Shown: positions 1 through 9,336 of the stretch, one piece after another
How positions within the stretch are numbered: position 1 is the stretch's first letter
Layout: each line of letters starts with the position of its first letter
Source of the DNA: a virus
Virus record (IMG/VR): IMGVR_UViG_3300007735_000549
Coordinates: 1-26,406 of that record
Direction: 5' to 3' (one strand)
DNA: 26,406 nucleotides
Position numbers and translations under genes: made by a program
The notes under the pieces: generated by a model
Databases searched by the model: none
The model's input: only the letters and a program-made list of their open reading frames with translations
What the model was told of the DNA's origin: nothing

Positions 1-978
1 ATCACAAAATCATTGAACATTGCAATTGATGTAAATGAATATTCTACAGAAGAAGGAAGAAAAGGTGGTTTAGAACAAAGAGCTTTAGGTATTGGTATTC
101 AAGGTTTGGCTGATGTATTTGCATTATTGAAATTAAAATTCACATCACCAGAAGCTAGAAAGCTAAATAAAGATATTTTTGAAACAATTTATTTCAATGC
201 ACTAAGACAATCATGTGACCTTGCAAAAGAAACTGGATTGGCATATGATGCATTTGAAGGTTCACCATTATCAGAAGGTATTTTCCAATGGCAAATGTGG
301 GGACTTAAAGATGAAGATTTATCAGGTATGTTTGATTGGAGGCAATTAAGAAAAGACATCAAAAAATACGGTGTTAGAAATTCATTGGTTACAACATGCC
401 CACCAACAGCAAGTTCAGCAAGGGTTATTGGTTCCAACGAAGCGTTTGAACCATTTACATCTAACCTATATGTTAGAAAAGTAACTGGTGGTGAGTTTGC
501 GATGGTAAATAAACATTTGGTTAGAGATTTGGAAGCACAAGGTCTATGGAGTAGAGATATACTAAATGAGTTGATTGCATATGAAGGCAGTGTTCAAAAC
601 ATCCCATCGTTGGATGAAGAAACCAAAGAAAGATACAAAACTGTTTGGGAGATATCACAAAAGGCTCTTATTGAAATGTCAGCAGATAGAGCACCATTTA
701 TTGACCAATCACAATCAATGAACATCTATATGGGTAACCCAACATTGTCAAAGATTTCATCTTCACACTTCTACGGATGGGAAAAAGGTTTAAAAACACT
801 TTGTTACTATGTTAGGACAAAGGCAATCTCAACAGGGGCAAAACATTTGGCGGTTGACATCTCAAAAGTTAACAAACCAAATCCAACTCCCGAACCTCCG
901 AAGGTAGATTACTCACACATGAATTTACCTCCAAAACCTAAAGATAGTGAATTTGATTGTTTTGGATGTTCATCCTAA
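1..978 (+). CDS. nrdA: Ribonucleoside-diphosphate reductase large (alpha) subunit, class I, C-terminal part (5' end outside window)
   Basis: The frame is open from base 1, so the gene is cut by the window edge; about 325 C-terminal residues remain of a family usually near 800. The enzyme reduces ribonucleoside diphosphates to deoxy forms for phage DNA synthesis. Counting from the TTG codon at base 13, I see the substrate-phosphate loop PTASSA (131-136), the conserved DQSQSMN (231-237), the adjacent tyrosines 265-266 in LCYYVRT that match the radical-transfer pair, and a C-terminal redox pair CFGC (316-319). The sequence resembles the eukaryote-like branch (compare human RRM1 around the same motifs) more than E. 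coli NrdA. The catalytic cysteine region lies upstream of the window. The gene ends in TAA and is followed by an intrinsic terminator that separates it from the baseplate genes. Family assignment is very secure; that it is intact upstream cannot be seen. Confidence 0.96.
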   Translation: MTKSLNIAIDVNEYSTEEGRKGGLEQRALGIGIQGLADVFALLKLKFTSPEARKLNKDIFETIYFNALRQSCDLAKETGLAYDAFEGSPLSEGIFQWQMWGLKDEDLSGMFDWRQLRKDIKKYGVRNSLVTTCPPTASSARVIGSNEAFEPFTSNLYVRKVTGGEFAMVNKHLVRDLEAQGLWSRDILNELIAYEGSVQNIPSLDEETKERYKTVWEISQKALIEMSADRAPFIDQSQSMNIYMGNPTLSKISSSHFYGWEKGLKTLCYYVRTKAISTGAKHLAVDISKVNKPNPTPEPPKVDYSHMNLPPKPKDSEFDCFGCSS

Positions 979-982
979 TATT

Positions 983-1010
983 AAAACCCGGCATAAGTCG
1001 GGTTTTTTAT
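983..1010 (+). terminator. Rho-independent terminator after the reductase gene
   Basis: AAAACCCG (983-990) and CGGGTTTT (999-1006) form a perfect 8-bp stem around an 8-nt loop, followed by a T-rich run to about 1013. It begins four bases after the reductase stop codon. It is the only strong GC-containing terminator hairpin I found in the window. Confidence 0.9.
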
Positions 1011-1013
1011 TTT

Positions 1014-1023
1014 AACTATTTAT
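1014..1023 (+). promoter_or_regulatory. AACTATTTAT motif, copy 1 (candidate late promoter)
   Basis: An exact AACTATTTAT lies between the reductase terminator and the gp25-like start, 31 nt before the ATG. The same decamer occurs in every plus-strand gap longer than 20 nt. It is an A+T block like the T4 late promoter TATAAATA, but not that sequence. The promoter role is inferred only from position and recurrence. Confidence 0.55.
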
Positions 1024-1055
1024 CAAATAACTGAGGACTTTATATTTATTTGATA
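1021..1055 (+). promoter_or_regulatory. Inverted repeat ending on the gp25-like start codon
   Basis: TATCAAATAA (1021-1030) and TTATTTGATA (1046-1055) are perfect 10-bp reverse complements around a 15-nt loop that contains GAGGA (1033-1037). The last base of the right arm is the A of the ATG. In RNA this would be a mostly A-U hairpin reaching into the start site. T4 gene 25 is known to have an RNA hairpin affecting its ribosome binding site, but the topology here differs because the purine run is in the loop. Confidence 0.45.
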
Positions 1056-1519
1056 TGGCTAACGGTAAAACATACGGTATAAATTTTCCTTTCCAAGATT
1101 CAAAAACAGGTAAATTTTTATCGCTTTCGGAAAATACTAATGATGAAATAAGAAGTAATTTAATTCATTTGTTATTGACTAGAAAGGGTTCGAGATATTT
1201 TTTACCTGATTTTGGTACTAGAATTTATGAATTCATTTTTGAACCATTAGATGGACCGACATTCAACGAGATTGAATCAGACATTAAAGATTCTGTTGAA
1301 AAATTCATACCTAATTTATTAATAAATAACGTATCAATTGTTCCATTATTAGAATTGGAAGAAGACCCAATTGCTCAAAACTCAAATCCTGACTTGGACC
1401 CTAGAATTTATATGTTACCTGGAAGGGGAACTCAAGAATACACCGCAAAAGTTAAAATTGAATACACAGTAACTGATGATGTATTTAATTCTAAGGACTT
1501 TGTAATTATTAATATATAA
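1055..1519 (+). CDS. gp25: Baseplate wedge protein, T4 gp25 / P2 W family
   Basis: This 154-aa protein carries the hallmark of the GPW_gp25 family: an amphipathic stretch starting EIRSNLIHLLLT (about residues 31-42), then the GSR..LPDFG segment (about 45-54) and the IFEP motif (about 60-63). In T4 and P2 this protein is an inner baseplate wedge component where the sheath meets the baseplate; it resembles lysozyme-like T6SS TssE proteins but has no enzymatic role. Length is close to the T4 protein (132 aa), with about 20 extra residues. The ATG at 1055 gives a start before the conserved core. The stop is one base before the gp6-like ATG, so the two are probably co-translated. Order 25-6 is the same as in T4 and as W-J in P2. 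Confidence 0.93.
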   Translation: MANGKTYGINFPFQDSKTGKFLSLSENTNDEIRSNLIHLLLTRKGSRYFLPDFGTRIYEFIFEPLDGPTFNEIESDIKDSVEKFIPNLLINNVSIVPLLELEEDPIAQNSNPDLDPRIYMLPGRGTQEYTAKVKIEYTVTDDVFNSKDFVIINI

Positions 1520-1520
1520 A

Positions 1521-3356
1521 ATGGCAAAACAAATATCATACACTGTAAGAGATTTTCAGAATATAAGAACTGAATTAATTAACTATGTTAAAAGTTATTA
1601 TCCTGATTTAATACAAAATGCAAATGATGCATCTGTCTTTTCAGTTTTTTTAGATTTGAACGCTGCCGTTGCGGACAATTTAAATTTCCATATTGACAGG
1701 TCTTTACAGGAGACAGTTTTACAATACGCCCAACAAAGGTCTTCAATATACAACATTGCGAGAACGTATGGTTTAAAAATACCAGGATTGAGACCTTCAG
1801 TTGCAATTTGTGAATTTACAATCACAGTACCTGCGGATGGGGACCAACCAGATAATACTTATTGTGGCAAATTGAGAAGAGGTTCCCAATTTGTAGGTGC
1901 GGGACAGGTTTTTGAAAATATATATGATATTGATTTTGCGGAACCTTTTAGTAATGATGGGGTAACACCTAGATTGGTAATTCCTAATAGGGATGTGAAT
2001 GGTAATATCATTAACTATAATATTGTGAAAAAAGAACCTGTAGTTAATGGAATAACTAAAGTTTTCAGAAGAGTTATTAATAATAATGATTCTCGACCAT
2101 TTTTTGAATTATTTTTACCTGAAAAGAATGTAATTGGTATTACAAGTGTTTTAATTAAACCAGGTACAAATTATGCGAATGTACCCGCCACACAAGAATT
2201 TTTAGGTTCTCAAAATAGATGGTATGAGGTTGATGCTTTGGCTCAGGACAGAATTTTTGTTGAAGACCCGTCCAGAACATCTGACGACCCTGGTTTAAAA
2301 GTTGGTAAATATTTGATAACTAACAATAGATTTATTTCCGAGTACACACCTGAAGGATTTTTAAAAATTACTTTTGGTGGAGGAAGTCAGTCGGTGGATG
2401 AAACACTTAGAGAATTTGCTAGAAATGGACAACCTTTAGACCTGTCAAAATATCAAAATAACTATTCTTTAGGTTCTACCATCCCACCAAATAGTACTAT
2501 GTTTGTACAATACAGAATAGGTGGAGGTTTAGGTACTAATCTAGGTGTTAGTGTTATTAATCAAGTTGGACAAGTTAATTTTGAGGTTAATGGACAATCA
2601 CAGACAATTAATACGTCTGTTGTAAATTCTTTAAATTGTAACAACCCATATCCCGCAATCGGAGGGGCTAATTTACCAACAGTGGAGGAAGTTAGAAATT
2701 TGGTTGGGTTTAATTTCGCGTCTCAAAATAGAGCGGTAACTATTAATGATTATGAAGCAATTTTAAGAAAAATGCCATCACAATTTGGAGCACCAGCTAA
2801 AGTATCAATTTTAGAGACGGATAATAAAATAGTAGTTTCTGTATTAACCTATGACGATAATGGTAAATTAAGTTCTACGGTATCAAATACTTTGTTAGAT
2901 AATATATCAATTTATTTATCTAACTATAGAATGATAAATGATTACGTAGTAGTTTCCGCGGCGAATGTGATTGACTTATCTTTTGACGTATCCATAGTTT
3001 TAGATTCAAGTCAAAATCAAGGTATTGTTATAACTAATGTGGTAAATACTATAACAAGTTTTATGAGTCCAAATAATAGAGAAATGGGACAACCGCTTTA
3101 TATTTCGGAAATAAAAAGATTAGTACAATCTTTGAACGGAGTATTATCAGTTTCTAATTTATCAGTGTTTAATAAAGTTGGAGGACTATACTCATCCTCA
3201 GAAGTATCTCAAAGTTATTCTAATGATGTTACAAGACAAATATCTTTAGTAAATGACACTATATACGCACAACCAAATCAGATGTTCCAATTAAGATTCC
3301 CAAATGTTGACGTATTAGTTAGAACTATCAATTCTCAAACGGTAAACATTTCCTAA
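1521..3356 (+). CDS. gp6: Baseplate wedge protein, T4 gp6 / P2 J (baseplate J-like) family
   Basis: At 611 aa this is close in size to T4 gp6 (660 aa). The N-terminus has the J-like pattern: a short helix YTVRDFQNIRTELINYVKSY, then NDASVFSVFLDLNAAVADNLNFHID and a following helical region to about residue 90. A second signature is the NRAVTINDYEAIL segment (about 403-415), typical of the conserved core where J-like proteins dimerise. gp6 forms the ring of the baseplate wedge and drives the hexagon-to-star change when the tail contracts. The gene starts one base after the gp25-like stop with no Shine-Dalgarno sequence, and directly precedes the giant protein gene. I am confident of the family; the outer domains are not aligned in detail. 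Confidence 0.92.
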   Translation: MAKQISYTVRDFQNIRTELINYVKSYYPDLIQNANDASVFSVFLDLNAAVADNLNFHIDRSLQETVLQYAQQRSSIYNIARTYGLKIPGLRPSVAICEFTITVPADGDQPDNTYCGKLRRGSQFVGAGQVFENIYDIDFAEPFSNDGVTPRLVIPNRDVNGNIINYNIVKKEPVVNGITKVFRRVINNNDSRPFFELFLPEKNVIGITSVLIKPGTNYANVPATQEFLGSQNRWYEVDALAQDRIFVEDPSRTSDDPGLKVGKYLITNNRFISEYTPEGFLKITFGGGSQSVDETLREFARNGQPLDLSKYQNNYSLGSTIPPNSTMFVQYRIGGGLGTNLGVSVINQVGQVNFEVNGQSQTINTSVVNSLNCNNPYPAIGGANLPTVEEVRNLVGFNFASQNRAVTINDYEAILRKMPSQFGAPAKVSILETDNKIVVSVLTYDDNGKLSSTVSNTLLDNISIYLSNYRMINDYVVVSAANVIDLSFDVSIVLDSSQNQGIVITNVVNTITSFMSPNNREMGQPLYISEIKRLVQSLNGVLSVSNLSVFNKVGGLYSSSEVSQSYSNDVTRQISLVNDTIYAQPNQMFQLRFPNVDVLVRTINSQTVNIS

Positions 3357-3396
3357 TAACTTAATTACAGCATTTATTTTTTCAAAATAGTGAATA

Positions 3397-3406
3397 AACT
3401 ATTTAT
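3397..3406 (+). promoter_or_regulatory. AACTATTTAT motif, copy 2 (candidate late promoter)
   Basis: The exact decamer lies 11 nt before the ATG of the giant protein gene in a 61-nt gap. It also forms the right arm of a 7-bp inverted repeat, AAATAGT (3385-3391) with ACTATTT (3398-3404). If it behaves like a -10 element, the transcript leader would be only about six bases. Confidence 0.55.
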
Positions 3407-3417
3407 TAAAAAAAACA

Positions 3418-6400
3418 ATGCCAAATTCATTTAGAATACGAACAAGCTTCAATAACGGGAAGATAAAATCTCAGAATAGGAATTTACAAGTAAAGTTAGA
3501 ACAAAATTTTGACACTTTAGAAATCTTGTCTTTAACTGTCACCCCTGATGAGATTTACACTAGAAGTTGTGCTGATTTTGGGGTTATTTGTGGTAGGGTT
3601 TTTTCAAATAACGGTTTTGGAATCCCAAATGCAAGAGTTTCAATATTTGTTCCGTTAGAAGCTCAAGATTTATACAATGATGTTGTTTCCGCATTATACC
3701 CTTATAAAACATTACAAGACGTAAATGAAGATGGGTATAAGTATAATTTATTACCATATACTTCATCACACAGTGGTCATATTCCCGTAGGTACTTTCCC
3801 TGATAGAACTGATGTTTTAACTGATAAAAATGTAATTGAAGTTTATGACAAGTATTACAAATTTACGGTACAAACAAATGATTCGGGTGATTATATGTTA
3901 TTTGGGATTCCTGTAGGGAATCAAGAGATATTCATGCAGGTTGACTTATCTGACATCGGTCCATTTTCACAAACTCCCCAAGATTTAATAAGAATGGGAA
4001 AGGCAAATGAGAGCCAAGTTGATGGGGACCTATTTAAGTTCTCAACGAATTATGATGCTTTACCTCAAATAGTTACAATTAGAAAAACTGTTTCGGTTGC
4101 TCATTTTTATGGGGAACCTGAAATCTGTAATTATAATATTTATCGCGCCGACTTTGACTTAACAAATGAATCGGGTGTTAAAATAGAACCTACTGCGGTT
4201 TTCATGGGGTCCATTTTTTCAACCAACGACTCCCAAAAAATAAATTATTCTAAATTTTTGACTGCCATTGGACCAAATAGATGTAAGAGTCCAATTAAAA
4301 TGGGTAATTTATGTGACTTAATTACAGGACCTGGTAGTATTGAAGCAATACGACAAACTGAAAAATTAGATGAAAATGGTTTACCTATTATTGAAGAATT
4401 TAAACTTGACAATGGTGGTAAAGTAATTGATGAAAATGGAGTTTGGGTTACAGAAGTCCCGATGAACTTGGACTATGTATATACTGATGAATACGGTAAT
4501 CAGAAAATTAGTTACGACCCAAATGTTGGTATTCCAACAAGAGGTAAATATAGATTTAAAGTTAAGTGGCAACAATCTAATAAACTGTCTGAGGAAACAA
4601 AAAGAGGATATTTCTTAGTACCAAACATTAAAGAATATGGATGGTTTGATGCTGATTTAGACCCCGCAAAAATAGATTTCCCAACCAGTGAACAAGAAGA
4701 AATAATACCTGTTGGTACAACAACTTTAAATTTAAATTCAGTTAATAATTACGTTTATAGAATTATTTCAGTTAAAAATGTAAAGAGTTATAAAATATAT
4801 AATGATGGTGAAAGGTATTACGGAAAAAATTTAAAACCATTAGGAGCACCTTATGAAATTCAATTTGAAGTTGATGACCCAAATCAACCTATAAATTTCA
4901 CATATATTTTATATCCATATCAAAAATACCTTTTAGAGGGGTCGTACGCATTTAGTTTAGATTGGAATGATTATGCTAATTTTGAAGATGCTATCGATTG
5001 TAAGGACACATTTTATGATATGTCATATAACAAGGTTTATACTGTTAGTAATTTAATTGACAGATTCCAAACAAGCAGATTTGTTTGGAATACAACCCAA
5101 GTTAAATATATACAAGATGACACATGTGAGGGTAATTATAACAAATTTCCAATAAACGATTCCCATTTTAGATTAAGTTTTATATGGTTTTTTGTTTCAT
5201 TTATGGTTTCCATTTTGCCGTATATCTTGTTTGCAATTGTTGCAGTTGTACATGTGTTGGCTTGGGTTTATGATAATATACTTCCGGTTATTGATAGTAT
5301 TATTAACACTGTTAGAAATTTCATAGAAAGAGCTTGTAATGCAATTAATAGGGCTTTAAGAAAAGTTGGGTTAGATTCATGGCAAATTAATTGCCCTGAT
5401 TGGGATGAAATTGACAGACCCCCAAATCCATTTTTAAATATTGGGTTACCTTTAGTTTTATACACTGACGATGGATGTGAAAGATGTCGATGTAATATAT
5501 CTACGGTTGTTGTTAGGTCACCACTACTTACAGGTTCTTACGGACAAAGTTCAATATTGTTTGATGCAACATCAGCAAATAGTTATAAGTTTGATAATTT
5601 AGTTGACACTACCGCATACTTTGATGATGGTACAAGTCAGGCGACTATTAACGATAGAACAAAAACTAAATGGTTAGATGCTGCCGGTCTTGTTTTGGCT
5701 GGAAATGATGACCCTGAACTTAAAGAAAGTGTTAATACTCCGTACACATATTATTTTGATACTGACAGAGGTGCTGATAGTATTATACTATCATCTCAGT
5801 TAAACATGTCAGCTTTATATAACTTGTTTAATTTAAAAGATAAGTATTTTGAAAAATATTACTCACAAGGAGGTGAAAATACATATTACACTGGTTGGAA
5901 TCAAATTAAAGTGAAGTGGCAACCTGAAAATAACTTACCTTTTGATAATACTCAAAAACACCACTTTGATAATATATTAATGTTAGTATTGGATGATGGA
6001 CAAGGTGATTTGGTTTCAGGGGATATTGTAACATTTCAAAATCCAGTAAAATCTTTAGATAAAAATTTTGACAAAGGATTGCCTTCACAACCTGGCTCCA
6101 CAGGATATACTAAGGCGGTAACTCAATTGACAGTTAGTTATGCTGACCCAGCTATTACTGATGGAAGTACTAACGCTAACAAAACAACTACTTATACAAT
6201 TACCGGATTTAATGAAAACATTGTTTGGAGCATTCAAAATCAATCAGGGCCTGGACCATCGGCACCAATTATCACATACGCATCATCAACTAGCAAAGGT
6301 AAATTTGCAAGTGATATTGAATATTTCCAGGTATTAACCGGAATGACCTTAGGTGAATTTAAAAGTAGGTCTGAAGAAAAACAAAATCCGTTCACTTTGG

Positions 6401-9336
6401 GTAGGAGATACCTGCAAATTAAAGATGAAACCAACCAACAGTTGGTTCAAAATAATCTTTATTTACCATTTAGTGATTATTTTACAAATAAACACCAAAT
6501 TGTTTTATGGTCTAGAGATGGTGGTAATATGGAAGTGGCTGATTGGCCTCCCACATGGACTTCCCAATATTTAGGAACAGTTGAACCGTCCCAAGACCCT
6601 AATTATTTAAACAAACGAGTTTTAATTTTAATGAGAGGGGTTGACGTTCATTCACCTAGTATTGATATGAAAATAGATTTATCACGTATTTTTGGTAAAT
6701 GGACATATGATTGGACACCTGGATATTATTCTGACAAATATGTTTTAAGTGGTAAATTTAAAATGAATATTCCAGTGCAGGCATCATACTCAACCGCAGG
6801 TGCGAATTCCATGAGTTGTTCTAATCATTATTTATTTAGTAATAACAATGGAAGTACGTCAGGTGGAGGATATGATAAAACAACAAAAAGTAGTATTTTT
6901 TATAAAAGCTATTTGTTTGAATATAAATCAGTTGGGCAGAATTCTTTCCAACCGTTTTTATCGCATATGCATAAATATTATTCAGGTGTTGGGCCCGCAT
7001 TAATTGACTCTTACGATACTTTATCTTGGAATTTAGGGGCTCAACAAAGTAATATTTTAGGTTTAGTTTCACAATATAGACAACAAATTGCTAACTCCTT
7101 GTATGCTAGTGGACAAGAATCAAGTCCACCAAATGGTGGATTTTATTATGTGCCAAGTAATTATTCTATTAGTTCTAAAAATTTAACAGTTTCCGAATCT
7201 AATTTTTATAGAAAAAGATTTACTGATTTATATGCAACTCCTGTACAGTATTCTTATTATGGAGTTAATAATATTGACACTGTCACATTCCAAACTGCGG
7301 GAAATTTAAATCAATTTTCATTAAGTAATTATTTAGTTAGTGAATATATTGAGGGGGGTGAAATGATGGAATCATCATTTGAAAAAGGTTCTAATTATTA
7401 CAATCTTAGTAGTGCTTATTGTAAAGTTCCTTCACAACCTGTAATAAATATATTCAATAATGAGTTACTGGGTGGATTGACTGCTCAAGATAAATTCATA
7501 TACAAATGGGGGCCAACTAATGAATTTATGAATAGTAGAAGAGGTGCGGTAATGTATAGCTTTGATTACTTCGCACCTGAGGACCCATCAGATATTTCAG
7601 ATGGTACATACCCAATTAATTTTAACTCATATCAGCATATTGTAGTTAGAACCGACAGGTTACCAAGTTCAACAACACTTAGTAGATTTGGGGCCAACAC
7701 TATGTTTTTACATCAAAATCCTGATTTTTCGGTATATAAAATATCTGAGTTTGGTACTAGCGAGTTAACAAACGTTACCCAAGTTGAAATATCTGCAAAT
7801 GAGGGTAATAGTTTATTACCTCCTGAATATGAAGGAGTTTTAAAATCAGTCCAAGAATGTGGCTCAGCGGTTATACAAAAATGTTATTCATTTGACACGG
7901 TAAATAATGTTCCCGTAATTTCAACCGACTGTCAAAGTTTAATGGTTAATGGAGATATCCTTAAATTTAAATACGGAACAGGATGTTATAATTTAGTTTC
8001 AGTTGCTTTCGATAGCTTTTCTACGGACATAGAGAGTGTTAAAGAATGGGCGGCTAGATTAAAAATGAATTTGGCGGTTTGTCTTGACGTGTTTTCACAT
8101 ACGTTCTCAAATCAATATATTAATGGTACTTTATATATGTACCCATTTAAAAATAACAGATTTTTTGATGAAAATAATCAACCATATAGTGAATATTGTA
8201 CAGATGTTGTTTATTTAAATGACTATTCAAATACTTTCTACTATCGAAGTAGTCCTTACCAAACATATATTGGCACAATCAATGACGGAAAATTTATTGG
8301 AAAACCAAACCCAATTGGAAATTCTTCAAATACCGGTAATAATAGGTTATTAGGGTCACCAACCACTGTTTTAGATTTAGGACCTAAAGTAATTTATACT
8401 CAAGAATTGGTTTATAATGATGATTATGATGGGTACATTATGAATCAGTTAAAATCAACTACATATCAGGGTATTACTCAAGTTATGAATATGTTTATTT
8501 TAAGTAGAATAACAAGCCCTACTTTATCTAAACTTGTAGTACCACAAAATGATGACCCAAATGAAGGGGATAATGATGTGGGAGTTCAATCACTTTTTCA
8601 AAATACTAGATGGTTTAAAAATCCTTCAAACATAGAAACTTTAATACCACAGTCAGTAGATGGTGATTTATCACAAATGTTATCAATAAATTCAGAACTT
8701 GGAATTTTACAATTTACGCCTGAAAATTACCCTGGAGATACGGTATATTTTGGATTTAGTAGTCAGGGAGTTTATGATGGGTTTGCGACATTTGGAATAT
8801 TTTTTACAGGTAATACTCAAATTAGAGATTATATTACACCAAGAAGAACAATATGGAATGAGAATGCATCATTTCCTGTTAATAATGATTATGATTTTAC
8901 AAGAATACCCGTAAAAACACAAGTTGTTCCATTTTATAATTGGAAAATTTCAGATTTTAATAGTTCTGGAGAATTAAACCCAACTACAATATTTGGTACA
9001 CAAAAGAATGATTGGTATACTGACACATTCAGTAGCGGAGTTTATGCTCAACAGTTCCAAAGCTTTGGGTATCAATCCCTTGATAGATTAGACCCATCAA
9101 GTCGATATTTCCAATCAAACATTGTTGGAAATAAAACAAAAACCGCTCAAAATTACATCACTAATCTTAATCCGACTAATGGTTCTTTATCATATTCTAT
9201 TCCAACAAATAGTAATTTTAGTAATTATTTTATAGCGGGGTCTCCATTCCATTTTTATTTTGGGTTAATTAATGGGTCATCCGCACTTGACGTGTTCATA
9301 AAAAAATATTTAAACGAAAATTCAATAGTTGAGTGA
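3418..9336 (+). CDS. Giant 1972-aa virion protein with a carboxypeptidase-regulatory-like N-terminal domain and a central hydrophobic segment
   Basis: I do not recognise the full-length protein. Residues about 54-175 look like a carboxypeptidase regulatory-like (transthyretin-type) beta-sandwich: GVICGRVFSNNGFGIPNARV at its start and TNDSGDYMLFGIPVGN near its end, with an insertion between. Residues 586-618 are a continuous hydrophobic stretch of about 33 residues, enough for one long or two short membrane segments. An amphipathic stretch follows (about 624-650), then a cysteine cluster CERCRC (687-692). The remaining roughly 1280 residues are Asn/Ser/Tyr-rich and beta-like, as in fibre and baseplate proteins. 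It follows gp6, where T4 has gp7 (1032 aa), but I see no gp7 signature here; that signature is in the 970-aa protein downstream. Its stop is TGA, overlapping the next start by 8 nt. A baseplate or tail role is inferred from position; the hydrophobic segment could contact the host membrane. Confidence 0.8.
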   Translation: MPNSFRIRTSFNNGKIKSQNRNLQVKLEQNFDTLEILSLTVTPDEIYTRSCADFGVICGRVFSNNGFGIPNARVSIFVPLEAQDLYNDVVSALYPYKTLQDVNEDGYKYNLLPYTSSHSGHIPVGTFPDRTDVLTDKNVIEVYDKYYKFTVQTNDSGDYMLFGIPVGNQEIFMQVDLSDIGPFSQTPQDLIRMGKANESQVDGDLFKFSTNYDALPQIVTIRKTVSVAHFYGEPEICNYNIYRADFDLTNESGVKIEPTAVFMGSIFSTNDSQKINYSKFLTAIGPNRCKSPIKMGNLCDLITGPGSIEAIRQTEKLDENGLPIIEEFKLDNGGKVIDENGVWVTEVPMNLDYVYTDEYGNQKISYDPNVGIPTRGKYRFKVKWQQSNKLSEETKRGYFLVPNIKEYGWFDADLDPAKIDFPTSEQEEIIPVGTTTLNLNSVNNYVYRIISVKNVKSYKIYNDGERYYGKNLKPLGAPYEIQFEVDDPNQPINFTYILYPYQKYLLEGSYAFSLDWNDYANFEDAIDCKDTFYDMSYNKVYTVSNLIDRFQTSRFVWNTTQVKYIQDDTCEGNYNKFPINDSHFRLSFIWFFVSFMVSILPYILFAIVAVVHVLAWVYDNILPVIDSIINTVRNFIERACNAINRALRKVGLDSWQINCPDWDEIDRPPNPFLNIGLPLVLYTDDGCERCRCNISTVVVRSPLLTGSYGQSSILFDATSANSYKFDNLVDTTAYFDDGTSQATINDRTKTKWLDAAGLVLAGNDDPELKESVNTPYTYYFDTDRGADSIILSSQLNMSALYNLFNLKDKYFEKYYSQGGENTYYTGWNQIKVKWQPENNLPFDNTQKHHFDNILMLVLDDGQGDLVSGDIVTFQNPVKSLDKNFDKGLPSQPGSTGYTKAVTQLTVSYADPAITDGSTNANKTTTYTITGFNENIVWSIQNQSGPGPSAPIITYASSTSKGKFASDIEYFQVLTGMTLGEFKSRSEEKQNPFTLGRRYLQIKDETNQQLVQNNLYLPFSDYFTNKHQIVLWSRDGGNMEVADWPPTWTSQYLGTVEPSQDPNYLNKRVLILMRGVDVHSPSIDMKIDLSRIFGKWTYDWTPGYYSDKYVLSGKFKMNIPVQASYSTAGANSMSCSNHYLFSNNNGSTSGGGYDKTTKSSIFYKSYLFEYKSVGQNSFQPFLSHMHKYYSGVGPALIDSYDTLSWNLGAQQSNILGLVSQYRQQIANSLYASGQESSPPNGGFYYVPSNYSISSKNLTVSESNFYRKRFTDLYATPVQYSYYGVNNIDTVTFQTAGNLNQFSLSNYLVSEYIEGGEMMESSFEKGSNYYNLSSAYCKVPSQPVINIFNNELLGGLTAQDKFIYKWGPTNEFMNSRRGAVMYSFDYFAPEDPSDISDGTYPINFNSYQHIVVRTDRLPSSTTLSRFGANTMFLHQNPDFSVYKISEFGTSELTNVTQVEISANEGNSLLPPEYEGVLKSVQECGSAVIQKCYSFDTVNNVPVISTDCQSLMVNGDILKFKYGTGCYNLVSVAFDSFSTDIESVKEWAARLKMNLAVCLDVFSHTFSNQYINGTLYMYPFKNNRFFDENNQPYSEYCTDVVYLNDYSNTFYYRSSPYQTYIGTINDGKFIGKPNPIGNSSNTGNNRLLGSPTTVLDLGPKVIYTQELVYNDDYDGYIMNQLKSTTYQGITQVMNMFILSRITSPTLSKLVVPQNDDPNEGDNDVGVQSLFQNTRWFKNPSNIETLIPQSVDGDLSQMLSINSELGILQFTPENYPGDTVYFGFSSQGVYDGFATFGIFFTGNTQIRDYITPRRTIWNENASFPVNNDYDFTRIPVKTQVVPFYNWKISDFNSSGELNPTTIFGTQKNDWYTDTFSSGVYAQQFQSFGYQSLDRLDPSSRYFQSNIVGNKTKTAQNYITNLNPTNGSLSYSIPTNSNFSNYFIAGSPFHFYFGLINGSSALDVFIKKYLNENSIVE

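Noticed and set aside
189-437. An 82-residue minus-strand frame inside the reductase gene
   Set aside because: The plus strand is unambiguously nrdA by several motifs, so this is a shadow.
1014-1023. Reading AACTATTTAT as a reversed T4-type late promoter (ATAAATAG on the minus strand)
   Set aside because: All four copies lie before plus-strand genes and none faces a minus-strand gene, so the plus orientation is far more likely.
6836-7072. Short minus-strand frames inside the giant protein gene (this one and several others)
   Set aside because: They lie wholly within a well-supported long gene, have unlikely compositions and no start context; they are expected by chance in A+T-rich DNA.
9326-9336. 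Stop-codon recoding or a frameshift between the giant and the 593-aa genes
   Set aside because: The frames overlap by only 8 nt with a stop and a start at the junction, a pattern repeated at the next junction. TAA, TAG and TGA all serve as normal ends elsewhere.
3418-9336. Calling the giant protein a tape measure protein because of its size and hydrophobic segment
   Set aside because: It lacks the long coiled-coil character of tape measures and follows the gp6-like gene rather than the tail tube region; beta-type composition dominates.
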